Positions 15,394-25,328 of a stretch of DNA of 64,000 nucleotides are shown here, piece by piece. The stretch lies in the NCBI RefSeq assembly GCF_026343185.1, contig NZ_JAPEMA010000001.1:2604001-2668000 (forward strand). Direction: 5' to 3'. Made by a program: the position numbers and the translations under genes. Under the pieces are notes generated by a model. It was given only the letters and a program-made list of their open reading frames with translations, had not been told where the DNA came from and did no database searches. Numbering within the stretch: position 1 is the first letter of the stretch; each line of letters starts with the position of its first letter. Source of the DNA: Streptomyces sp. NBC_00091. GTDB lineage: Bacteria > Actinomycetota > Actinomycetes > Streptomycetales > Streptomycetaceae.

Positions 15394-17985
15394 TCAGCCG
15401 GAGGTACCCATGATGCTTCCCCAGCTGGTCGAGCCTCCGGGCCTGCCCGGCCGGCCCGTGGGGCTCGGGGAGGGCAGGCCGCCGGTGCTTCCGTCCGTCG
15501 TGCCGCCGTCGATCTCTCCGCCGGTTCCGGACGTCGTACCGGCGGTCGCCGGGTCGCAGTCCAGGTTCCAGGGCCGGGGCTTGCAGGACGGCTTGGCGCC
15601 CTTCGACGGGGAGGGGGACACGGACGGGGAGCTCGACGGGCTCGTCGAGGGCGAGACCGAGGCCGAGGGGACGGCCGAGGGGGTGGGCTGGGGGGCGCCG
15701 GCCGCGTCCGCGACGACACCGATGTCCTCGGCCTCCGGGAAGTCCTTGACCGGGGTGCCCTTGAGCGCCTCGCGCATGTACTCCGTCCAGATCGCCGCCG
15801 GGATGTCACCACCGTGGATGGAGTCGACCCCGCCCACGTGGTTCATCGACATGAGCTCCTTCTTCTTGGAGGTCGGGTCGTTGCGGAAGAGGGTGACCGA
15901 GGTGGACAGCTCCGGGGTGTAGCCGACGAACCAGGCCGACTTGTTCTGGTCGGTGGTGCCGGTCTTGCCCGCGGCGGGCCGGCCCAGCTTCTTCGCCTTG
16001 GTGCCGGTGCCGTTCTCGACGACGTTCTCCAGCACCTTGGTGATGTTGTCCGCGACGGAGTCGTCCATGGCGCGGGACTCCTTCGGCGCCTCGAACCCGG
16101 GCACGTCCTTGCCGTCCTTCATGACCTTCTTGACGGAGAAGGGCTCCCGGTGGGTGCCGGAGGCGGCGAAGGTGGCGTAGGAGTCGGCCATGCGGATGGC
16201 GCTGGGCGTCGAGGTGCCGAGGGCGAAGGAGGCGTTGTTGTTCTTGTCCATCGACTCCTCGAGGATCCCGGTGGACTTCGCGACCTCGCGGACCTTGCCG
16301 TGGCCGACGTCGAAGACGAGCTGGGCGAACGGGACGTTGATGGACTTCTCCATCGCCTCGTTCAGCGTCACGTAGCCGTAGGGGTACTCGCTCTCGTTCT
16401 TCTGCCGGAACGGCGTCCCGTCGTTGGCGAGGAGCGGCTTGCCCTCCCGGTTGTTGATCACGGTGAGGTCGTTGGCGTTGTACTTGCTGGCGACCGAGAT
16501 GCCCGAGCCCTTGGAGTTCTGCGTGCCGTACTGCATGGCGGCCGCCAGTACGTACGGCTTCCAGGTCGAGCCGACCGGGACGCCGGAGGTGTTGGCGTTG
16601 TTGGCGAAGTACTTGTGGTCCCAGCCGGGGCCGCCGTACAGGGCCACGATCGCCCCGGACTTCACGTCCACTGAGGCGGCGCCGACCTGTACGAAGGTGT
16701 CGTACTCGGGCCGCTTCTTCTCGTCGAGGAAGTCCTTGCGGGTGTCCTCCACCGCCTTGACCAGGGCGTCGACCTTGGGCTTCTGGAAGGTGGTGGTGAT
16801 GGTGTAGCCGCCGAGCGCCATCTTCTCGGCGCTGATGCCGGTGGTCTTCATGACGTACTGCTTGGCCACCTCGACGAGGTAACCGGTCTGGCCGGACATG
16901 CCGCGGGCCTGCTCGGAGTCCACCCGCGCGGGGAACTCCTTGTACTTGTCCCGCTCGGACTGCTCCATGCGGCCCACCGCGACCTCGCGGTCGAGCACCC
17001 ACGCCCAGCGGAGCCGGGCGCGCTTCTCGTTGGCCTCCGGGGTGGCCGCGGCGCCGAGGCCGCCGTCCGGGTTGTAGAGGTTGGGGCCCTTGAGCATGGA
17101 GGCGAGGAAGGCGCTCTCGGACGGGTTGAGGTCCTTGGCGTCCTTGCCGAAGTAGGCGCGGGCGGCGGCCTGGATGCCGTAGGCGTCCCGGCCGTAGTAG
17201 GCGGTGTTCAGGTAGCCGGCGAGGACGACGTCCTTCTCCTCGCCGACACCCAGCTTGATCGCCATGAACAGCTCGGTGACCTTGCGCTTGAGCGTCTGCT
17301 CGGAATCGAGGTAGCTGTTCTTGACGTACTGCTGAGTGATGGTGGAGCCGCCCTGGGTCGAGCCGCCCGTGGCCATGTTCACCACGGCCCGGGCGATGCC
17401 CATCGGGTCGACGCCCTTGTCCGTGTCGAAGGACTCGTTCTCCGCCGCGATCACGGCATTCCGCATAGACAGGGGAATCTGGTCGATCGGGACGATCTGG
17501 CGGTTCATGGACCCGCCGGTGGCGACCATCTGGGTGCCGTCGGCCCACTGGAAGACGTTGTTCTGCGCCTTGGCGGCCTTGTTCATGTCCGGCGTGCCCA
17601 CGCTGGCGATACCGATGCCGGCGCCGGCGAAGATCACGGCGAAGAAGCCCAGGAAGGTCCCGCCGACCAGCTTCCAGGACGGCACGAAACGCTTCCAGCC
17701 GACCTTGTCCGCACGCGGGTAGTCGATGAGCCGGCCGCGTCCCTTTCCGCCCTTGCCCCCCTTCCCACCTGCGCGTCCTCGGCCGGCAGCGCCTCTCTGG
17801 GCGGCTCGGCGGGCGTCGGCACGACTGCCGTGGGCGCCCTGTTCGGCATATGGTCCGCCGGCTGACGCCGTGGGGACTTCACGCCCGGGTACGGCACCCC
17901 GGCCAGAGTGCTGCTGGGCAGCCCTGCGGGACGCGGCGCGGCCGCCGCCCTGGGACTGCGGCTGTTTGCGGCGGTGCTCGCTCAT
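15394..17985 (-). CDS. Class A penicillin-binding protein (transglycosylase/transpeptidase)
   Basis: An 863-residue bifunctional PBP starting at ATG 17985 after GGAG. The first about 100 residues are Arg/Gly/Ala-rich and cytoplasmic, then one membrane helix (LVGGTFLGFFAVIFAGAGIGI). The GT51 domain has AAENESFDTDKGVDP and GGSTITQQYVKN. The transpeptidase domain has the nucleophile in GSTWKP, SIN (EKSINVP) and the KTG motif (GKTGTT). The tail is Ser/Pro-rich with two cysteines. It polymerises glycan strands and cross-links peptides outside the membrane. It is divergent from the PadR gene. Confidence 0.93.
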   Translation of the reverse strand: MSEHRRKQPQSQGGGRAASRRAAQQHSGRGAVPGREVPTASAGGPYAEQGAHGSRADARRAAQRGAAGRGRAGGKGGKGGKGRGRLIDYPRADKVGWKRFVPSWKLVGGTFLGFFAVIFAGAGIGIASVGTPDMNKAAKAQNNVFQWADGTQMVATGGSMNRQIVPIDQIPLSMRNAVIAAENESFDTDKGVDPMGIARAVVNMATGGSTQGGSTITQQYVKNSYLDSEQTLKRKVTELFMAIKLGVGEEKDVVLAGYLNTAYYGRDAYGIQAAARAYFGKDAKDLNPSESAFLASMLKGPNLYNPDGGLGAAATPEANEKRARLRWAWVLDREVAVGRMEQSERDKYKEFPARVDSEQARGMSGQTGYLVEVAKQYVMKTTGISAEKMALGGYTITTTFQKPKVDALVKAVEDTRKDFLDEKKRPEYDTFVQVGAASVDVKSGAIVALYGGPGWDHKYFANNANTSGVPVGSTWKPYVLAAAMQYGTQNSKGSGISVASKYNANDLTVINNREGKPLLANDGTPFRQKNESEYPYGYVTLNEAMEKSINVPFAQLVFDVGHGKVREVAKSTGILEESMDKNNNASFALGTSTPSAIRMADSYATFAASGTHREPFSVKKVMKDGKDVPGFEAPKESRAMDDSVADNITKVLENVVENGTGTKAKKLGRPAAGKTGTTDQNKSAWFVGYTPELSTSVTLFRNDPTSKKKELMSMNHVGGVDSIHGGDIPAAIWTEYMREALKGTPVKDFPEAEDIGVVADAAGAPQPTPSAVPSASVSPSTSPSSSPSVSPSPSKGAKPSCKPRPWNLDCDPATAGTTSGTGGEIDGGTTDGSTGGLPSPSPTGRPGRPGGSTSWGSIMGTSG

Positions 17986-18198
17986 CGAACGACTACTCCT
18001 CGGGCAGGCGAGTGGCCTGGAAGCGGCAGGTGATTCCGGTTCCCCCCGGTGGTCCTTCCGCACAGCCTACGCACGGCCAAAACCCAACCAGTGCCGAAGT
18101 TCACCCCAAATCAGGCAACTTGCGTAGTACGAATTGGTGATGTGACGCCGGTCACCACATCACCACTTGTCGCTGGGGGCGGCCCGTTCTATCGTCTG

Positions 18199-18219
18199 GA
18201 TGTATCGAGCCGATACATC
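18199..18219. promoter_or_regulatory. Palindromic operator, probable PadR binding site
   Basis: GATGTATCG and CGATACATC form a perfect 9-bp inverted repeat around AGC, 39 bp before the padR start. A TGTATC-type dyad just upstream of a PadR gene is the usual autoregulatory arrangement. Binding is inferred. Confidence 0.7.
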
Positions 18220-18257
18220 AGCTCGGCATAAACTCAGAGGCAGAGAGGGGCAGGCGG

Positions 18258-18860
18258 ATGAGCAGGCGCTCAGGCATCCTCGAGTTCGCCGTCCTCGGCC
18301 TGCTTCGCGAATCCCCCATGCACGGTTACGAGCTGCGCAAGCGGCTCAACACCTCGCTGGGGGTTTTCAGGGCGTTCAGCTACGGGACTCTCTACCCCTG
18401 CCTCAAGATGCTGGTCGCAAACGGCTGGTTGATCGAAGAACCGGGGAACGCCCCGGAAGACGCTCTCGCCGCTTCACTCGCAGGGCGCCGCGCCAAGATC
18501 GTCTACCGGTTGACGGCAGCAGGTAAGGAGCACTTCGAAGAGCTCCTGTCCCACACCGGCCCCGACACCTGGGAGGACGAGTCCTTCGCCGCCCGCTTCG
18601 CCTTCTTCGGCCAGACCGAACGAGACGTGCGCATGCGGGTACTGGAGGGCCGCCGCAGCCGGCTGGAGGAGCGCCTGGAGAAGATGCGCGCCTCGCTCGC
18701 CCGTACACGGGAGCGCCTGGACGACTACACGCTCGAGCTGCAGCGGCACGGAATGGAATCCGTCGAGCGTGAAGTGCGCTGGCTGAACGAGCTCATCGAG
18801 AGCGAGCGGGCGGGAAGGGATCGGAGACGATCCGGCCCGCCCGACGAAACTGCAAAGTGA
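18258..18860 (+). CDS. PadR-family transcriptional regulator
   Basis: A 200-residue PadR protein. The N-terminal winged helix has the hallmark [22 protein letters not shown] and [18 protein letters not shown]; the C-terminal part (about 120-185) is a helical dimerisation region rich in Arg and Glu ([22 protein letters not shown]). It lies 50 bp before ino1 on the same strand, so it may control itself and inositol-phosphate synthase, and perhaps the divergent PBP. The ligand is unknown. Confidence 0.92.
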   Translation: MSRRSGILEFAVLGLLRESPMHGYELRKRLNTSLGVFRAFSYGTLYPCLKMLVANGWLIEEPGNAPEDALAASLAGRRAKIVYRLTAAGKEHFEELLSHTGPDTWEDESFAARFAFFGQTERDVRMRVLEGRRSRLEERLEKMRASLARTRERLDDYTLELQRHGMESVEREVRWLNELIESERAGRDRRRSGPPDETAK

Positions 18861-18910
18861 GGCCTGCATCTCGCAGGTCTCGTTCCGAGAACAAACAGGG
18901 AGCAACCGGA

Positions 18911-19993
18911 ATGGGTTCGGTTCGCGTAGCCATCGTCGGCGTGGGCAACTGCGCCGCCTCGCTGGTGCAGGGCGTCGAGTACTACAAGGACGCCGACCCG
19001 GCGGCCAAGGTCCCCGGTCTGATGCACGTCCAGTTCGGCGACTACCACGTGCGTGACATCGAGTTCGTCGCCGCGTTCGACGTCGACGCGAAGAAGGTCG
19101 GCCTCGACCTTTCGGACGCCATCGGCGCCAGCGAGAACAACACCATCAAGATCTGCGACGTCCCGAACGCCGGTGTGACCGTCCAGCGCGGCCACACCCT
19201 GGACGGGCTGGGCAAGTACTACCGCCTGACCATCGAGGAGTCCGCCGAGGCTCCGGTCGACGTGGTCCAGATCCTCAAGGACCGTCAGGTCGACGTCCTG
19301 ATCTGCTACCTGCCCGTCGGTTCCGAGGCCGCGGCGAAGTTCTACGCCCAGTGCGCCATCGACGCCAAGGTCGCCTTCGTCAACGCCCTCCCGGTCTTCA
19401 TCGCCGGCACCAAGGAGTGGGCCGACAAGTTCACCGAGGCCGGTGTCCCGATCGTCGGCGACGACATCAAGTCCCAGGTCGGCGCCACCATCACGCACCG
19501 CGTGATGGCGAAGCTGTTCGAAGACCGCGGTGTCCGTCTCGAGCGCACCATGCAGCTCAACGTCGGCGGCAACATGGACTTCAAGAACATGCTCGAGCGC
19601 GACCGCCTCGAGTCGAAGAAGATCTCCAAGACGCAGGCCGTCACCTCGCAGATCCCCGACCGTGAGCTCGGCGAGAAGAACGTCCACATCGGCCCGTCCG
19701 ACTACGTCGCGTGGCTCGACGACCGCAAGTGGGCCTACGTCCGCCTCGAGGGCCGCGCCTTCGGCGACGTCCCGCTGAACCTCGAGTACAAGCTCGAGGT
19801 GTGGGACTCCCCGAACTCCGCCGGTGTCATCATCGACGCCCTGCGTGCCGCGAAGATCGCCAAGGACCGCGGCATCGGCGGCCCGATCCTGTCGGCCTCG
19901 AGCTACTTCATGAAGTCCCCGCCGGTCCAGTACTTCGACGACGAGGCGTACGCGAACGTCGAGAAGTTCATCAAGGGCGAGGTCGAGCGCTAG
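18911..19993 (+). CDS. ino1: Inositol-1-phosphate synthase
   Basis: A 360-residue synthase that turns glucose-6-phosphate into inositol-phosphate with NAD as a recycled cofactor. It begins [18 protein letters not shown], a Rossmann dinucleotide site, and has [16 protein letters not shown] and LNVGGNMDF, the conserved core of this family. I use ATG 18911; upstream in-frame codons lack similarity. Actinomycetes need inositol for phosphatidylinositol and for mycothiol, so this links to redox buffering. A 17-bp perfect hairpin follows. Confidence 0.95.
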   Translation: MGSVRVAIVGVGNCAASLVQGVEYYKDADPAAKVPGLMHVQFGDYHVRDIEFVAAFDVDAKKVGLDLSDAIGASENNTIKICDVPNAGVTVQRGHTLDGLGKYYRLTIEESAEAPVDVVQILKDRQVDVLICYLPVGSEAAAKFYAQCAIDAKVAFVNALPVFIAGTKEWADKFTEAGVPIVGDDIKSQVGATITHRVMAKLFEDRGVRLERTMQLNVGGNMDFKNMLERDRLESKKISKTQAVTSQIPDRELGEKNVHIGPSDYVAWLDDRKWAYVRLEGRAFGDVPLNLEYKLEVWDSPNSAGVIIDALRAAKIAKDRGIGGPILSASSYFMKSPPVQYFDDEAYANVEKFIKGEVER

Positions 19994-20040
19994 TCGCACC
20001 CAAGGGTCCTCCGGACACCTGGTCTTCGACCGTTCTTCCA

Positions 20041-20077
20041 CCGAGGGTCCCCGGACAATGTGTCCGGGGACCCTCGG
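20041..20077 (+). terminator. Terminator after ino1
   Basis: CCGAGGGTCCCCGGACA (20041-20057) pairs perfectly with 20061-20077 around the loop ATG. It ends just before the next gene, so that gene must have its own promoter or rely on read-through. Confidence 0.85.
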
Positions 20078-20097
20078 TGTATGTGACCCTTGCCCTC

Positions 20098-21366
20098 ATG
20101 CCTGTCGTAGGTGATCTGCGCGTACTCCTGCGCCTGAGGGATTTCCGCAACCTGCTCGCCGTACGGCTGTTCTCGCAGGCCGCCGACGGTGTCTACCAGG
20201 TCGCTCTCGCCACCTATGTGGTCTTCTCCCCCGAGAAGCAGACCTCGCCCGCTGCCATCGCCTCGGCCATGGCGGTACTCCTGCTGCCGTATTCGGCGAT
20301 CGGACCCTTCGCCGGGGTGCTGCTGGACCGGTGGCGCCGGCGCCAGGTCTTCCTCTACGGCAACCTGCTGCGGGCCTTCCTCGCCTGTGTGACCGGCATG
20401 CTGATCGTCATCCACGTCCCCGACTGGCTGTTCTACGCCTCGGCCCTGTCCGTGACCGCGGTCAACCGCTTCGTCCTGGCCGGGCTCGCCGCGTCCCTGC
20501 CCCATGTGGTCCGCACCGATCAGCTCGTCACCGCGAACGCCCTCTCGCCCACCGCCGGAACGCTCGCGGCGGTCGCCGGCGGAGGACTGGCCTTCCTCGT
20601 ACGGATCCTGGCCGCGGGCTCCAACGCCCTCGTGGTCCTGCTCGGCGCCGCCCTCTACCTGTGCGCGGCCCTGGTCGCGCTGCGCCTGGCCGTCGGGCTC
20701 CTCGGGCCCGACCACCCCGGCGGGCCCTCCCACCCCTCGGTCACCGAAGGGGTCGTCCTCACCGTGCGGGGCATGGCCGAGGGCCTCAAGCACTTGGCCT
20801 CCCGGCGCGAGGCCGCCCGGGCGCTGACCGCGATGACCCTGATGCGGTTCTGCTACGGGGCCCTGACCGTGATGCTGCTGATGCTCTGCCGCTACTCCTG
20901 GTCGGACAACGAGTCCGACGGCCTGGCCCTGCTGGGGATCGCCGTCGGGGTCTCCGGCGCCGGGTTCTTCGCGGCCGCCCTCGTCACCCCCTGGCTGGTG
21001 AACCGGCTCGGGCCGCTGGGCTGGATCACCGTCTGCTCGGCCGGCTCGGCCCTGCTGGTGCCCGCCCTCGGCCTCTTCTTCGCGCCCGGGCCGATGCTCG
21101 TCGCCGCCTTCGTCCTCGGCCTCGCCACCCAGGGCGCCAAGATCTCCACCGACACCGTCCTGCAGTCCCGGGTGGACGACGACTTCCGCGGCCGGGTCTT
21201 CTCCGTCTACGACGTGCTGTTCAACATCGCCTTCGTCGGGGCGGCCGCGGTGGCGTCCCTCATGCTCCCCACCGACGGCCGGTCCGTCGCCCTGCTCCTG
21301 AGCGTGGCCCTGCTCTACGCCGCCACGGCCGGGTACCTGCGACGGCGGAGGCGATGTTTCACGTGA
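20098..21366 (+). CDS. MFS transporter
   Basis: A 422-residue protein with about 12 hydrophobic segments. MFS features include DFRNLLAVRLFSQAADGVYQVAL (helix 1) and GVLLDRWRRRQVFLYGN, the basic loop between helices 2 and 3. I start at ATG 20098; GTG 20083 is a five-residue-longer option. The 3' end is unusual: the last codons (Cys-Phe-Thr-stop) are made by a parS site, so the TGA at 21364-21366 lies inside the centromere repeat. The substrate is unknown. Confidence 0.85.
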   Translation: MPVVGDLRVLLRLRDFRNLLAVRLFSQAADGVYQVALATYVVFSPEKQTSPAAIASAMAVLLLPYSAIGPFAGVLLDRWRRRQVFLYGNLLRAFLACVTGMLIVIHVPDWLFYASALSVTAVNRFVLAGLAASLPHVVRTDQLVTANALSPTAGTLAAVAGGGLAFLVRILAAGSNALVVLLGAALYLCAALVALRLAVGLLGPDHPGGPSHPSVTEGVVLTVRGMAEGLKHLASRREAARALTAMTLMRFCYGALTVMLLMLCRYSWSDNESDGLALLGIAVGVSGAGFFAAALVTPWLVNRLGPLGWITVCSAGSALLVPALGLFFAPGPMLVAAFVLGLATQGAKISTDTVLQSRVDDDFRGRVFSVYDVLFNIAFVGAAAVASLMLPTDGRSVALLLSVALLYAATAGYLRRRRRCFT

Positions 21367-21370
21367 AACA
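21355..21370. other. parS: parS site 2, overlapping the end of an MFS gene
   Basis: TGTTTCACGTGAAACA, an exact match. It supplies the last three sense codons and the stop codon of the MFS gene. Confidence 0.96.
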
Positions 21371-21387
21371 TCGCCCGGCGGCGGAGA

Positions 21388-22830
21388 TCAGGCCTGGCCG
21401 GCCCACCACTCCTTGAGGGCCGCCACCGCGGCGTCGTGGCCCATCGGACCGTTCTCCAGCCTCAGCTCCAGCAGGAAGGCGTAGGCCTTGCCCACCATCG
21501 GGCCGGGGCCGATCTCCAGGATCTGCTGGATCTCGTTCCCGTCCAGGTCGGGGCGGATCGAGTCCAGCTGCTCCTGCTCCTGGAGCTGCGCGATCCGCTC
21601 CTCCAGGCCGTCATAGGTACGGGAGAGCGCGCCGGCCTTGCGCTTGTTGCGCGTGGTGCAGTCGGACCGGGTCAGCTTGTGCAGGCGCTCCAGCAGCGGG
21701 CCCGCGTCGCGGACGTAGCGCCGCACCGCCGAGTCGGTCCACTCCCCGTCCCCGTACCCGTGGAAGCGCAGGTGCAGCTCCACCAGCCGGGACACGTCCT
21801 TGACCATGTCGTTGGAGTACTTCAGCGCCGTCATGCGCTTCTTGGTCATCTTCGCGCCCACCACCTCGTGGTGGTGGAAGGAGACTCGGCCGTCGCTCTC
21901 GAACCGGCGGGTGCGGGGCTTGCCGATGTCGTGCAGCAGGGCGGCCAGCCGCAGCACCAGGTCCGGGCCGTCCTCCTCCAGGTCGATCGCCTGCTCCAGG
22001 ACGATCAGCGAGTGGTCGTAGACGTCCTTGTGCCGGTGGTGCTCGTCGCGCTCCAGCCGCAGGGCCGGCAGCTCCGGGAGCACCCGGTCGGCGAGACCGG
22101 TGTCCACGAGCAGCCCCAGGCCCTTGCGGGGGTGCGCGGACAGCAGCAGTTTGTTCAGCTCGCCCTGCACGCGCTCGGCCGAGACGATCTCGATCCGGTC
22201 GGACATCGCCTTCATGGCCGCCACGACCTCGGGGGCGACCTCGAAGTCCAGCTGCGCGGCGAACCGGGCAGCGCGCAGCATGCGCAGCGGATCGTCGGAG
22301 AAGGAGTCCTCCGGGGTGCCGGGCGTCCGCAGCAGGCCGGCGGCCAGGTCCTCCAGACCGCCGTGCGGGTCGACGAACTCCTGCTCCGGGAGGGCGAGGG
22401 CCATGGCATTGACGGTGAAGTCGCGCCGGACCAGGTCCTCCTCGATCGAGTCGCCGTAGGAGACCTCGGGCTTGCGCGAGGTGCGGTCGTACGCCTCGGA
22501 GCGGTACGTCGTCACCTCGATCTGGAATCCGTCCCGCTGCGCGCCGACGGTACCGAAGGCGATGCCGACGTCCCAGAGCGAGTCGGCCCACGGCCGCATG
22601 ATCTTCAGTACGTCCTCGGGACGCGCGTCGGTGGTGAAGTCGAGGTCGTTGCCGAGACGCCCGAGCAGCGCGTCGCGGACGGACCCGCCGACCAGGGCGA
22701 GGCGGAAGCCCGCCTCCTGGAACCGGCGGCCGAGCTCGTCGGCGACAGGAGCGACCCGCAGCAGTTCACTGACCGCGCGGCGCTGCACCTGACTCAGGGC
22801 ACTGGGGTTGTCTTCATTGGCGTTCGGCAC
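21388..22830 (-). CDS. cca: CCA tRNA nucleotidyltransferase
   Basis: A 480-residue class II CCA-adding enzyme. The head has ALVGGSVRDALLGRLGNDLDF (nucleotidyltransferase GG and DxD), RRDFTVNAMA and DPLRMLRAARFAAQL; an HD domain follows (LLHDIGKP). It adds or repairs CCA at tRNA 3' ends. Both tRNA genes in this window lack an encoded CCA, so this activity is needed for them. Start GTG 22830 (VPNANEDN) is preferred; GTG 22878 would add 16 residues. Neither has a clear ribosome site. Confidence 0.93.
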   Translation of the reverse strand: MPNANEDNPSALSQVQRRAVSELLRVAPVADELGRRFQEAGFRLALVGGSVRDALLGRLGNDLDFTTDARPEDVLKIMRPWADSLWDVGIAFGTVGAQRDGFQIEVTTYRSEAYDRTSRKPEVSYGDSIEEDLVRRDFTVNAMALALPEQEFVDPHGGLEDLAAGLLRTPGTPEDSFSDDPLRMLRAARFAAQLDFEVAPEVVAAMKAMSDRIEIVSAERVQGELNKLLLSAHPRKGLGLLVDTGLADRVLPELPALRLERDEHHRHKDVYDHSLIVLEQAIDLEEDGPDLVLRLAALLHDIGKPRTRRFESDGRVSFHHHEVVGAKMTKKRMTALKYSNDMVKDVSRLVELHLRFHGYGDGEWTDSAVRRYVRDAGPLLERLHKLTRSDCTTRNKRKAGALSRTYDGLEERIAQLQEQEQLDSIRPDLDGNEIQQILEIGPGPMVGKAYAFLLELRLENGPMGHDAAVAALKEWWAGQA

Positions 22831-23014
22831 AACTGAAAAGGGTACGTGGCCCGCCCGCCGAGGGCTCACCCGTTTCACGGGACCCCGCCGCCCGCGGCCA
22901 CGAACCGGAACCGATCATGTGGAGCAAGGCGCGGCACTCGCGCACAGCGCACCTCGTTACCATGCGTGGACGCAGAACCGACGACCACTGACACTTCGAG
23001 GGACGGGCGAACGC

Positions 23015-25282
23015 GTGGCCGAGGCGGCAGACATCCAGGGAGCGGCCCCCGTGCCTGCCCGGCGCCGCTGGCTGCGGCGGGCAGTCGTCCTGCTCAGCGG
23101 GACGCCGGTGCTGGCCGCCCTGGTCTACGCCCCCGCCCCCGCGGCCCAGGCGGCCGAGTCCTCGGTCGACGTCCAGCTGACCGAGGTGTCACCCAGCGCT
23201 CCGGTCAAGAGCGACACGCTCACCATCTCCGGCACCGTCGTCAACAACGGCTCCGAGACGATCAAGAACGCCCACGTGGGTCTGCGGGTCGGGCCCATGG
23301 TGGGCGACCGGTCGGCGATCGGCGAGGTGGCCGACCGCAAGGGCTTCCGGCCGGGTGTGGACCCGGGGGAGATCGACTCCGCCTTCGCCGTGAAGATCGA
23401 CTCGCTGACCTCCAAGGTCGGCCGGCCGTTCACGATCAAGGTGCCGCTCAACAAGCTGGACCTGGGCGCGGACGGGGTCTACCAGCTCGGAGTCTCCCTG
23501 TCCGGGACGACCGACAGCCGCCCGCACGAGCAGGTCCTGGGCATCCAGCGGACCTTCCTGCCGTGGCAGCCGGATCCCGCCGCCAAGCGGTCCGCCCTCA
23601 CCTACGTATGGCCGCTGATCTCCACCACGCACGTCACGGCGGAGACCGGCTCGGACGAGCTCCAGACGCCCGTCTTCCTCGACGACTCCCTCGCCGAAGA
23701 GCTCCGGCCGGGCGGCCGCCTGGAGCGGATGGTCTCGCTGGGCAAGGACCTGCCGGTCACCTGGGTCATCGACCCCGACCTGCTCGCCACGGTCGATGCC
23801 ATGACCAAGGGCTACCGGGTCCGCGCCGCAGACCCCGACGGCAAGCCCGTACAGGGCAGGAACAAGGCCGTCGCCGAGCAGTGGCTGAGCTCCCTGGAAG
23901 CCGCCGTCCAGGGCAAGAAGGTCGTCGCGCTGCCCTTCGCCGACCCCGACATCGCCTCCCTCGCCCACCACGGCAAGAACGTCTCGGGCGCCCTGGGCCA
24001 GCTGCGGCCGGCCACCGACAAGGCGAAGCAGGCCGTCGAGACGGTGCTGCACGTCACCCCGTCCACCGACTTCTCCTGGCCCGTGGACGGCGCGATCGAC
24101 CCCTCGATCGTCAACGTCGCCACCTCGGCCGGCGCGCACAACGTCCTGGCCCGCAGCGACAGCCTCCAGGAGACCGGCGCCCTCGCCTACACCCCGACGG
24201 CCGCCCGCCCCATCGGCGCGGGCACGACCGCCGTGGTGGCCGACGCCGACCTCTCCACCTCCTTCGAGGGCGATATGGCCGCCGCCGGGGAGTCCACGCT
24301 CGCCGTGCAGCGGTTCCTCGCCCACAGCCTGGCCCTCAACCTGCAGAACAGCGACGAGCCGCGCAGCTACGTGGTCATGCCCCAGCGCAAGCCCACCGCC
24401 ACCCAGGCGGATTCGATGGCCATCGCCCTGCGCGGGCTCCAGGCGGCCCGCTGGACCCAGCCCTCCGACCTGGAGGCGGCGGCCGGGGCGAAGCCCGACC
24501 CCGGCGCCGCGACCCAGGTACCCGGCGCGGGCCAGTACCCGGAGGCCCTGAGCCGGCAGGAGCTGCCGGTGTCCGCCTTCGAGAAGATCCGCAGCACGCA
24601 GAACACCCTCGACCACTTCAAGGTCATCCTGTCGGCGCCGGACCGCGTCGAGATCCCCTTCGGCAACACCACGAACCGGGAGATGTCCACCTCCTGGCGC
24701 GGCCGCCCCGAGGAGGCCGCCCGCTACCGGGACCAGGTGCAGGCCTACCTGATCGGGCTGACCGACAAGGTCAAGGTCATCCCCAAGTCGGACGCCACCC
24801 TGTCCGGCCACAGCGCGACCATCCCGGTCAGCGTGCAGAACAGCCTCGTGCAGGACGTCCACAACCTGGTGCTGCGGGTGAAGTCCGCCAACCCCACCCG
24901 TCTGGTGTTCGGCGACAGCGGTGAAGCGGAAGAGGAAGTCACCGTTCAGGGCGGGCACAGCCAGACGGTAAAGTTCACCGCCAACGCCACTGCGAGCGGT
25001 CCCGTCGAGGTCACCGCACGGCTCTTCACCAAGGACGGCGTGCCCTACGGCAAGGAACGAAAGTTCACCGTGGAGGCAACCGAGATCACCCCCACCGTCA
25101 TGCTCGTCATCGCCGGCGGTGTTCTCCTGCTGGTCCTGGCCGGCATCAAGATGTACGCCAGCCGCAAGCGCGTCGCCGCGCGAGCGGCCGCCGAGGAGAG
25201 CACGCAGCCGAGTGACGAGTCCACGGACACCGGACCGCAAAGCACCGAGGGGTCCGGCACGGGTGAGACAGTGGACCGTTGA
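23015..25282 (+). CDS. Large secreted/membrane-anchored protein, DUF6049-like
   Basis: A 755-residue protein with an N-terminal signal or anchor (RRWLRRAVVLLSGTPVLAALVYA) and Ala-rich cleavage region, a long extracytoplasmic domain, and a C-terminal helix (VMLVIAGGVLLLVLAGIKMY) with a basic anchor and acidic tail. Beta-rich segments near residues 45-170 and 590-700 look like Ig-type or CARDB domains. It lies 46 bp before murJ, an association I recognise from other actinomycetes, which suggests an envelope role. No catalytic motif is seen. GTG 23015 is the best start. Confidence 0.75.
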   Translation: MAEAADIQGAAPVPARRRWLRRAVVLLSGTPVLAALVYAPAPAAQAAESSVDVQLTEVSPSAPVKSDTLTISGTVVNNGSETIKNAHVGLRVGPMVGDRSAIGEVADRKGFRPGVDPGEIDSAFAVKIDSLTSKVGRPFTIKVPLNKLDLGADGVYQLGVSLSGTTDSRPHEQVLGIQRTFLPWQPDPAAKRSALTYVWPLISTTHVTAETGSDELQTPVFLDDSLAEELRPGGRLERMVSLGKDLPVTWVIDPDLLATVDAMTKGYRVRAADPDGKPVQGRNKAVAEQWLSSLEAAVQGKKVVALPFADPDIASLAHHGKNVSGALGQLRPATDKAKQAVETVLHVTPSTDFSWPVDGAIDPSIVNVATSAGAHNVLARSDSLQETGALAYTPTAARPIGAGTTAVVADADLSTSFEGDMAAAGESTLAVQRFLAHSLALNLQNSDEPRSYVVMPQRKPTATQADSMAIALRGLQAARWTQPSDLEAAAGAKPDPGAATQVPGAGQYPEALSRQELPVSAFEKIRSTQNTLDHFKVILSAPDRVEIPFGNTTNREMSTSWRGRPEEAARYRDQVQAYLIGLTDKVKVIPKSDATLSGHSATIPVSVQNSLVQDVHNLVLRVKSANPTRLVFGDSGEAEEEVTVQGGHSQTVKFTANATASGPVEVTARLFTKDGVPYGKERKFTVEATEITPTVMLVIAGGVLLLVLAGIKMYASRKRVAARAAAEESTQPSDESTDTGPQSTEGSGTGETVDR

Positions 25283-25328
25283 GCGATGCCGTGGCCGGTC
25301 GGCCTGGGGACGATGAGGTGGGGTTGCG

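Noticed and set aside
22868..22883. parS-like CGTTTCACGGGACC
   Set aside because: The right half does not match; only the first eight bases fit.
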